This document shows, piece by piece, positions 35,282 through 42,619 of a DNA stretch of 64,000 bases. Each line of letters opens with the position of its first letter. The first letter of the stretch is position 1. A program made the position numbers and the translations under genes. Origin of the DNA: Actinomycetes bacterium (GTDB lineage Bacteria > Actinomycetota > Acidimicrobiia > Acidimicrobiales > RAAP-2); contig JAJXZW010000009.1 in the NCBI GenBank assembly GCA_021779855.1, positions 25,285 through 89,284 of the forward strand, written 5' to 3'. The notes under the pieces are model-generated. The model saw only the letters and a list, made by a program, of their open reading frames with translations, was not told the origin of the DNA and did no database searches.

Positions 35282-35407
35282 GGGAGAAATGGTGCACCCC
35301 GGGGTCCCGAATGGGCCAATTGCCCCTAGATGCACGAAGGGCAGTTCCGTAGTTTGGACCGGTGCCCGAGAGTCGGGCGAGCACGAGGCACCGAGACGGC
35401 CCCCACC

Positions 35408-37372
35408 ATGACCAAGACCCACGACCTGCGCCTCCTCTCGAACTACGGGGCGGCCCTCCTGCTCATCGCTCACGACGACCGGATCAAGATCCGCGAGATC
35501 GCCGACGCCCTCGAGCTGAGCGAGCGCGCCACCCAGGGGATCGTCGCCGACCTCGTTCGCGGGGGCTACGTGACCCGACGTCCCGAGGGGCGCGGCTACG
35601 TCTACGCGGTGGTCGCCGGCCACGCCCTCCCCCTGCCCCTGGAGAGCGACGCCGAGGTGCGCCACTTCCTGGCCGCGCTGACGGGGCGACCGGAGTGCCG
35701 GGTGCCCGACTTCGACAACCTCTACGGGCGCTCGGGCGTGCCCACCGCCATCGTCGACCTCGACGGGTTCTTCCGCCACGCGAACGGCGCCCTCGCCCGC
35801 ATGTGGGGGCAGGAGCCCGGGGAGATCGTCGGCCACCCCTGGATCACCTTCACCCACCCCGAGGACGTCTCGTTCTGGGAGGAGGCGGCTACCCGCCTGG
35901 TCGAGGGGGAGGACCTCAGCCTCGACCAGCAGCGGTTCCTGCGCCCCGACGGCACCCTGGCGTGGGCCTCGATGTACGTGGCCACCACGCGCGACGAGGA
36001 CGGCGAGCCGCTCTACTACCTCGTCCAGATGCCCGACATCACCGACCGCAAGCGCATCGAGGAGCAGCTCGACTACTACGACTACTACGACGCGCTCACG
36101 GGGCTGCCCAACAGGTCCCTGTTGCTCAACCGGCTCACCCTGGCCCTGGGCGAGTCACGCCGCCGCGGCAAGCCCTTCGGCGTGGCGCTGGTGCACCTCG
36201 ACCACTTCAAGTTGATCTACGCGACCCTGGGCCACGAGAAGGGCGACGAGCTCATCCGCCAGGTCGCCGTGCGCATCGTCACGACCATCCTGCCCGAGAG
36301 CTTCGCGGCGCGGGTGACCGACGACGACTTCGTCATCGTCGGCGCGTCAGTGCAGAGCGCGGAGTTCCTCGTCGAGCGGGTGCGCAACACGCTCAAGGTC
36401 ATCCACCAGCCCTACGAGAGCCCGCTGAAGCCCCAGTTCATGAGCGTGAGCGCCGGTGCGGTCATGAGCGACGTCGACTCCTCGCCCGAGTCGCTGCTGC
36501 GCGACCTCGACGCCGCCGCCGAGCGCGCGCGCGCGACGGGCTCGAACCGGGTGGAGCTGTTCGACGCGGCGATGTGCGAGTCGGAGCACCGGCGCACGTC
36601 GCTGCTCGACGCCCTCCTGAGCGCGCTCGACCGTGACGAGTTCTACCTCCGCTACCAGCCGATCGTCGACCTGCGCCATCGGACCCTGACCGGCGTCGAG
36701 GCCCTGCTGCGCTGGCGCCACGAGGAGCTCGGGGAGGTCTCCCCGGGCGAGTTCATCCCCCTCGTGGAGGAGCTCGGCCTCATCGGGGAGGTCGGCGGCT
36801 GGGTCGTCGGCCGGGCGATCGACCAGATGGCCCGGTGGGACGAACTGGGGTTGGGTCTCTCGATGTCGATCAACGTCTCGGTGCGCCAGTTGCTCACGAC
36901 CGATCTCGCCGACGTCGTGAAGGCGGCCCTCTTCGACAGCGGGGTCGATCCCGGCCGGGTCGTCCTGGAGCTGACCGAGAGCGTCCTCATGGAGGACGAC
37001 CGGAGCTTCACCCTGCTCGTCGGCCAGCTCAAGGACCTGGGCGTGCGCGTCTCGATCGACGACTTCGGCACCGGGTACTCCTCCTTCGGCCGGCTCAAGG
37101 GTCTGCCGGTCGACGAACTCAAGATCGACCGGAGCTTCATCCAGGGCTTCGGCCTGGATGACCAGGACACGACCCTGGTGGAGGCGATCATCGCCATGGC
37201 CCGCGCGCTGCGCCTGGAGGTGACCGCCGAGGGCATCGAGAACGCCCAGCAGCTCTCGGGCCTGCGCCTGCTCGGCTGCGAGCACGGCCAGGGCTTCTAC
37301 CTGGCCCAGCCGCTCGACCCCGAGGCGCTGGCTGAGCTGGCCCGCCGCGACCCGGTCTGGCCCCTGGCCTGA
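35408..37372 (+). CDS. wHTH-PAS-GGDEF(degenerate)-EAL protein, predicted c-di-GMP phosphodiesterase (alternative start 35330)
   Basis: N-term KIREIADALELSERATQGIVADLVRGGYVTRRPEGRGYVY; PAS FFRHANGALARMWGQEPGEIVG; VTDDDF replaces GGDEF; EALLRW, SINVS, LELTES, IDDFGTGYSS, LKIDRSF, TAEGIE. Confidence 0.9.
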   Translation: MTKTHDLRLLSNYGAALLLIAHDDRIKIREIADALELSERATQGIVADLVRGGYVTRRPEGRGYVYAVVAGHALPLPLESDAEVRHFLAALTGRPECRVPDFDNLYGRSGVPTAIVDLDGFFRHANGALARMWGQEPGEIVGHPWITFTHPEDVSFWEEAATRLVEGEDLSLDQQRFLRPDGTLAWASMYVATTRDEDGEPLYYLVQMPDITDRKRIEEQLDYYDYYDALTGLPNRSLLLNRLTLALGESRRRGKPFGVALVHLDHFKLIYATLGHEKGDELIRQVAVRIVTTILPESFAARVTDDDFVIVGASVQSAEFLVERVRNTLKVIHQPYESPLKPQFMSVSAGAVMSDVDSSPESLLRDLDAAAERARATGSNRVELFDAAMCESEHRRTSLLDALLSALDRDEFYLRYQPIVDLRHRTLTGVEALLRWRHEELGEVSPGEFIPLVEELGLIGEVGGWVVGRAIDQMARWDELGLGLSMSINVSVRQLLTTDLADVVKAALFDSGVDPGRVVLELTESVLMEDDRSFTLLVGQLKDLGVRVSIDDFGTGYSSFGRLKGLPVDELKIDRSFIQGFGLDDQDTTLVEAIIAMARALRLEVTAEGIENAQQLSGLRLLGCEHGQGFYLAQPLDPEALAELARRDPVWPLA

Positions 37373-37439
37373 CCGATCCGCGCGCCCGGTACCGTGGTCG
37401 GACCATGACCGGGCGGCGGGTGACGAGTGGGGTGGCCGC

Positions 37440-38081
37440 GTGATCGCCCCGGCCCATCTCGCGACCTTCGTGGTCGCCTCGATGGCGATCATCGTGGTGC
37501 CCGGGCCGAGCGTGCTGTTCACCCTGGCGCGCGGCGTCGCCTGGGGCCGGACGGTGGCCGTGCTCACGGTGCTCGGCAACTCGCTGGGCACCCTCGTGCT
37601 CTCGGCGGTCGTCGCGGTGGGCCTCGGGCCGCTCCTCAGCCGTTCCCACCCCCTCGCGGTCACCCTGCAGGTCGCCGGGGGCCTCTACCTCGTGTGGCTC
37701 GGGATCGGCGCCTACCGCCACCGTCACGCGCACGCGGCGGCGATGGCCCGGCGCGAGGGCGCCAAGCCGGCCGCGCCCTCGATCGTTCGCCAGGGCTTCA
37801 CCGTGGGCATCTTGAACCCCAAGTCGCTCGTCTTCTTCGCGGCCGTCTTCCCCCACTTCGTCGAGCCCGCACGCGGGAGTACCACCGTCCAGCTGCTCGT
37901 GCTCGGCGGGCTGTTCTCGGTGATGGCCTTCTGCAGTGACTCGACGTGGGGGCTGATCGCGGGCACGGCGCGCGAGTGGCTCTCGGGCTCGGCCGGTCGC
38001 CTGGTGGCTTTGCGCGTGGTCGGGGCGACGGTGATGGTGGGCCTCGGCGGGATCATCGTGACGAGCGCCCTCGCGGGCTGA
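37440..38081 (+). CDS. LysE/RhtB-family translocator
   Basis: VVPGPSVLFTLARGVAWGRTVAVLTVLGNSLG..GFTVGILNPKSLVFFAAVFPHFV. Confidence 0.88.
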   Translation: MIAPAHLATFVVASMAIIVVPGPSVLFTLARGVAWGRTVAVLTVLGNSLGTLVLSAVVAVGLGPLLSRSHPLAVTLQVAGGLYLVWLGIGAYRHRHAHAAAMARREGAKPAAPSIVRQGFTVGILNPKSLVFFAAVFPHFVEPARGSTTVQLLVLGGLFSVMAFCSDSTWGLIAGTAREWLSGSAGRLVALRVVGATVMVGLGGIIVTSALAG

Positions 38082-38133
38082 GCGCACCGGTCACGCCGCG
38101 GGGTTCCTACACTGAGCCCCCGAAGGGGGCGCG

Positions 38134-40005
38134 ATGAGCATGCACGGGGCCGGCTGGGCCGGGATGCGCTCGGCCCGGCGCGACCGCAGCCTCCTCGAGC
38201 ACCACATCAAGCCGGGGACCTTCGGGCGGATACTGCGCTTCGGGCGCCACTACCGGCGCCTGATGACCGTCTTCCTCGCCGTGGTGATCGTCGACGCGAT
38301 CGTCTCGTCGGTCTCGCCGTTGTTGCTGCGCGCGATCATCGACGACGGGATCTACCACCACCGCAGCGGGCTCATCGTGGGGCTGGCCGGCGCCACGGCC
38401 GGGCTCGCGATATTCGACGCCGGGCTCCAGATGGTCGAGCGCCGCGTCTCGGCGGTGATCGGCGAGGGGCTGATCTACGACCTGCGCGCCGCCGTCTTCG
38501 ACCACGTCCAGAAGATGCCGATCGCCTTCTTCTCGCGCACCCAGACCGGGGCTCTCATCAGCCGGCTGAACAACGACGTCATCGGGGCCCAGCAGGCCTT
38601 CACCGACCTCTTCTCCAACGTCGTGGGCAACGTCATCCTCGTGGTCATCGTGCTCTCGGTGATGTTCGTCCTCAGCTGGCAGATCACGCTGGTCTCGTTG
38701 GTCCTGGTGCCCCTCTACCTGCTGCCCTGGCGCCGGGTGGGCCGACGGCTCGGGACGCTCTTCCAGCGGGGCATGGAGCTCAATGCCGAGATGAACACGG
38801 TGATGAGTGAGCGGTTCAACGTGGCCGGCGCGATGCTCGTCAAGCTCTTCGGCCGCCCGGGCGAGGAGCGGCTCCTCTTCGAGCGCCGCGCGGGCGAGGT
38901 CCGCGACATCGGGGTCCGCCAGGCCACCTACCAGCGCTTCTTCTTCGTGGCCCTCTCGCTCACCGCCTCGCTGGCCACCGCCTTCGCCTACGGCTTCGGT
39001 GGGGTGGCGGCCGTGCACGGGGTCCTCGCGGTGGGCACCGTGGTCGCCATGACCGTCTACCTCGGGCGCCTCTACGGCCCGCTCACCCAGCTCTCGAGCC
39101 TCAACATCGACTTCATGTCGGCCATGGTCAGCTTCGAACGGGTCTTCGAGGTCCTCGACCTCGAGCCGATGATCGCCGAGCGCGACGGCGCCCGCGCGAT
39201 CCCGTCGGGACCGGCCCGGCTCGTCGTCGACCACGTCGACTTCGCCTACCCGGGCGCCGGTGAGGTGTCGCTCGCCTCGCTCGAGGCGGTGGCCCGTCTG
39301 GACGACACGGCGCGCACGCCGGTGCTGTTCGACGTGAGCTTCGTGGTCGAGCCCGGCACGATGACGGCCCTGGTGGGCCCGAGCGGTGCGGGCAAGACGA
39401 CGATCTCGATGCTGGTGAGCCGGCTCTACGACGTGGACGCCGGTTCGATCACGATCAACGGGGTCGACCTGCGCGACGCGACCTTCGCCTCGCTCAACGC
39501 CACGGTCGGGGTCGTGACCCAGGACGCCCACCTCTTCCACGACACCCTGCGCGTGAACCTGCTCTTCGCCAAGCCCGACGCCACCGAGGCCGAGATGCGC
39601 GCGGCGCTCGCCGCGGCCCAGATCGGCGAGCTCGTCGACGGCCTGCCCCTCGGCCTCGACACGGTGGTGGGGGAGCGAGGCTACCGCCTCTCGGGCGGGG
39701 AGAAGCAGCGCGTGGCCATCGCGCGCCTGCTGTTGAAGTCGCCGCGCCTGGTCGTGCTGGACGAGGCGACGGCCCACCTCGACGCCGAGAGCGAGGCCGC
39801 GGTCCAGCGGGCCCTCGACGCGACGATGGCCGAGCGGACCTCGCTCGTGATCGCCCACCGGCTCTCGACCATCCGTGGGGCGGACCAGATCCTGGTGGTC
39901 GACGGCGGCCGGGTCGTCGAGCGCGGCACCCACCAGGAGCTCCACGCGCGCGGCGGGCTGTACTTCGACCTCTACGAGACCCAGTTCGCGACCCAGGGCG
40001 CCTAG
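38134..40005 (+). CDS. ABC exporter, fused permease-ATPase
   Basis: Six-TM N-terminus; VGPSGAGKTTISMLVSRLYDVDAG, LSGGEKQRVAIARLLLKSPRLVVLDEATAHLD. Confidence 0.93.
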   Translation: MSMHGAGWAGMRSARRDRSLLEHHIKPGTFGRILRFGRHYRRLMTVFLAVVIVDAIVSSVSPLLLRAIIDDGIYHHRSGLIVGLAGATAGLAIFDAGLQMVERRVSAVIGEGLIYDLRAAVFDHVQKMPIAFFSRTQTGALISRLNNDVIGAQQAFTDLFSNVVGNVILVVIVLSVMFVLSWQITLVSLVLVPLYLLPWRRVGRRLGTLFQRGMELNAEMNTVMSERFNVAGAMLVKLFGRPGEERLLFERRAGEVRDIGVRQATYQRFFFVALSLTASLATAFAYGFGGVAAVHGVLAVGTVVAMTVYLGRLYGPLTQLSSLNIDFMSAMVSFERVFEVLDLEPMIAERDGARAIPSGPARLVVDHVDFAYPGAGEVSLASLEAVARLDDTARTPVLFDVSFVVEPGTMTALVGPSGAGKTTISMLVSRLYDVDAGSITINGVDLRDATFASLNATVGVVTQDAHLFHDTLRVNLLFAKPDATEAEMRAALAAAQIGELVDGLPLGLDTVVGERGYRLSGGEKQRVAIARLLLKSPRLVVLDEATAHLDAESEAAVQRALDATMAERTSLVIAHRLSTIRGADQILVVDGGRVVERGTHQELHARGGLYFDLYETQFATQGA

Positions 40006-40790
40006 CCCACGGCGTGGGCGCCGCCGTCGACGTGCAGGATCGCGCCCGTCGTCGCGCGCAGCAGCGGCGAGAGCAGCGCGAGCGCCGCGTCGCCGACGAC
40101 CGAGGTGTCGTTCACGTCCCAGCCCAGCGGGGCCCGGTCGGCCCAAGTGTCCTCGAAGAGCGAGAAGCCCGGGATCGACTTCGCCGCGATCGAGCGCAGG
40201 GGGCCGGCGGCCAGCATGTTGACCCGTACCCGGTCGGGGCCGACCTCGCGGGCCAGGTAGCGCCCGAGGGACTCGAGGGCCGCCTTGGCGACCCCCATCC
40301 AGTCGTACTGGGGGTAGGCGCGCGACCCGTCGAAGTCGAGGGCGACGACCGAGGCGCCGCCGGGGGCGCTCGAGCGCGCGAGCAGGGGGCGCAGCGCGCC
40401 CACGAGGGCGGCCAGGGAGTAGGTGGAGGCGTGCAGGGCCGTCGCCACGTCCTCGAAGGGCGCGGCGAACATCCCGGAGCCCAGGCAGCTCGGCGGCGCG
40501 TAGCCGATGGCGTGGACGAGGCCGTCCAGGCGCCCGAAGCGTCCCTCGAGCTCGGCCGCGGCGCCGCGAACCTGGTCGGGGTCGGTGACGTCGAGCTCGA
40601 TCACCTCGCCGACGTCGCCCACCTCGGCGAGCTTGCGCGCGGTGCGCCGGGTGAGCGACATCCCCCGGCCGAAGCTCGACAGGGCGACCGTGGCGCCCTC
40701 CTCGAGGGCCCGCCGGGCGATGGCGAAGGCCAGTGAGTCGTCGGTGAGGACCCCCGTGACCAGGAGCCGGTGATCGTCGAGGAGCGCCAT
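40002..40790 (-). CDS. fabI: Enoyl-ACP reductase (NADH), FabI/InhA-like
   Basis: LLVTGVLTDDSLAFAIARRALEEGATVALSSFGR; YDWMGVAKAALESLGRYLAREVGPDRVRVNMLAAGPLRSIAAKSIPGF. Confidence 0.92.
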   Translation of the reverse strand: MALLDDHRLLVTGVLTDDSLAFAIARRALEEGATVALSSFGRGMSLTRRTARKLAEVGDVGEVIELDVTDPDQVRGAAAELEGRFGRLDGLVHAIGYAPPSCLGSGMFAAPFEDVATALHASTYSLAALVGALRPLLARSSAPGGASVVALDFDGSRAYPQYDWMGVAKAALESLGRYLAREVGPDRVRVNMLAAGPLRSIAAKSIPGFSLFEDTWADRAPLGWDVNDTSVVGDAALALLSPLLRATTGAILHVDGGAHAVG

Positions 40791-40831
40791 CTTGTTAGCG
40801 TACTGCCGGGCCTAGCGAAGCGAGGGCGGAC
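40791..40831. promoter_or_regulatory. Divergent fabI/npdG region with overlapping, near-symmetric -10 hexamers
   Basis: ttagcgta: TAGCGT on plus (40796..40801), TACGCT on minus (40802..40797), the latter 6 nt before the fabI ATG. Confidence 0.45.
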
Positions 40832-41485
40832 GTGACAGCACAGAGTGTGGGCATCCTCGGGGGGACGGGTCCGGCCGGGCGCGGCGTGGCGGTTCGCCTC
40901 GCGGCGGCCGGCCACCGGGTCGTGATCGGCTCGCGCGACGCCGGGCGCGCGCGCGAGGTGGCCGGGGGCCTGCCCGCGGGCCCGGGCACGATCGAGGGCG
41001 ACGACAACGCCGGCGCCGCGGCCCGCGAGGTCGTGGTGGTGGCGACCCCGTGGGACTCGGCGGTGGCGACCGTGCGTGCGCTGGCCGAGCCGCTCGCGGG
41101 CAAGGTCGTCGTCTCGATGGTCAACGCGCTCGTGCGCGAGGGCCGAGAGGTGGTCCCGCTGTATCCGCCTCGGGGCGCGATGGCGGCCCAGATCGCGGCC
41201 GTCCTGCCCCAGAGCCGGGTCGTGGGCGCCTTCCACCACCTGCCGGCGGCGCAGATGGAGGACCTCGCCAGCGGCCTGGAGGCCGACGTCGCGGTCGTGG
41301 GCGACGACGCCGCGGCGCGCGCGACGGTCGTCGAGCTGATCGACGCGATGCCCGGGCTGCGCGCGGTCGAGGTGGGCTCGATGTCGCTCGCCAGCGCCGT
41401 CGAGGCCTTCACCGCGGTGTGCGTCTCGATCAACATCCGCCACCGGGCCCACAGCTACGTCGCCTTCCGGGGCCTCCCGGCGTGA
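40832..41485 (+). CDS. npdG: NADPH-dependent F420 reductase
   Basis: SVGILGGTGPAGRGVAVRLAAAGHRVVIGSRDAGRA..VSMVNALVREG..VVGAFHHLPAAQMEDL. Confidence 0.87.
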   Translation: MTAQSVGILGGTGPAGRGVAVRLAAAGHRVVIGSRDAGRAREVAGGLPAGPGTIEGDDNAGAAAREVVVVATPWDSAVATVRALAEPLAGKVVVSMVNALVREGREVVPLYPPRGAMAAQIAAVLPQSRVVGAFHHLPAAQMEDLASGLEADVAVVGDDAAARATVVELIDAMPGLRAVEVGSMSLASAVEAFTAVCVSINIRHRAHSYVAFRGLPA

Positions 41486-42603
41486 TGCGCCTCTACGACT
41501 CGGCGCGCCGCGCCGTGGCCCCGATGGCGCCCACGGGGCCGGTCGCGATGTACAGCTGCGGGATCACCCCCTACGACGCGGCCCACCTGGGCCACGCCTT
41601 CGTCTACCTCGCGTTCGACGTGCTCACCCGTCGGCTGCGCGACGACGGCCACGAGGTGCGCGTGGTGCGCAACGTGACCGACGTCGACGACGACATCCTG
41701 CGCAAGGCCCGCGAGCTCGGCGTCCACTACCTCGACCTCGCGGCGCGCGAGCTCGCGACCTTCGAGCGCGACATGCGCCTGATCAACCTGCTGCCGGTCT
41801 ACGCGGAACCGCGCGCGACCGGGGCCATCGCCGAGATCCTCACGCTCATCGGGCGGACCTTCGACGAGGGGATCGCCTACGAGGTCGACGGCTACGTCTA
41901 CTTCGAGGTCGCGAAGTTCCCCCGCTTCGGCCAGGTGAGCCACGAGACCCGCGCGCGCATGGTCGAGCTCGCGGCCGAGCACGGGGGCCGCCCCGACGAC
42001 CCGCGCAAGCGGGACCCGCTCGACTTCGTGCTCTGGCAGCCCTCGCTCGAGGACGAGCCGGCCTGGGAGTCGCGCTGGGGCGCCGGGCGTCCGGGCTGGC
42101 ACATCGAGTGCTCGGCCCTGGCGCTGCGCGAGCTCGGCGAGACCCTCGACGTCCACGGCGGTGGCCGCGACCTCGCCTTCCCCCACCACGAGTGCGAGGC
42201 GGCCCAGAGCGAGTCGGTCACCGGGGCACCGTTCGTGCGCCACTGGATGCACGTGGGCCTCGTGGGCTTCGACGGCACGAAGATGTCGAAGTCGCTGGGT
42301 AACCTCGTGTTCGTGAGCGAGCTCGCTGGCCGCAGCGAGCCGGCGGCGGTGCGTCTGGCGCTCCTCGCCCAGCACTACCGCGCCGACTGGGAGTGGCGCG
42401 ACGAGTTGCTGGCCGCGGCGCGCAGTCGGCTGGCCACGTGGCGCTCGACCCTCGGCGGGCGCGAGTCGGGGGTCCTGGACGACGTGCGCGCGGCCCTCGA
42501 CGACGACCTCGACACGCCCGGCGCGCTCGGCGCGATCGACGCCGCGGCCCACGCCGGTGCCAGCGTCCACGCGGCCGCGGCCCTGCTCGGCGTTACGCTG
42601 TAG
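41485..42603 (+). CDS. mshC: Cysteine:glucosaminyl-inositol ligase, MshC-like (CysRS paralog)
   Basis: MYSCGITPYDAAHLGHAFVYLAFDVLTRRL, NVTDVDDDIL, GWHIECSALALRELGETLDVHGGGRDLAFPHHECEAAQSE, DGTKMSKSLGNLV; 372 aa. Confidence 0.82.
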   Translation: MRLYDSARRAVAPMAPTGPVAMYSCGITPYDAAHLGHAFVYLAFDVLTRRLRDDGHEVRVVRNVTDVDDDILRKARELGVHYLDLAARELATFERDMRLINLLPVYAEPRATGAIAEILTLIGRTFDEGIAYEVDGYVYFEVAKFPRFGQVSHETRARMVELAAEHGGRPDDPRKRDPLDFVLWQPSLEDEPAWESRWGAGRPGWHIECSALALRELGETLDVHGGGRDLAFPHHECEAAQSESVTGAPFVRHWMHVGLVGFDGTKMSKSLGNLVFVSELAGRSEPAAVRLALLAQHYRADWEWRDELLAAARSRLATWRSTLGGRESGVLDDVRAALDDDLDTPGALGAIDAAAHAGASVHAAAALLGVTL

Positions 42604-42619
42604 CGTCGAAAGGACCCCC

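Noticed and set aside
36070-36092. gactactacgactactacgac short direct repeat
   Set aside because: Encodes DYYDYYD in the PAS-GGDEF linker; simple codon repetition.
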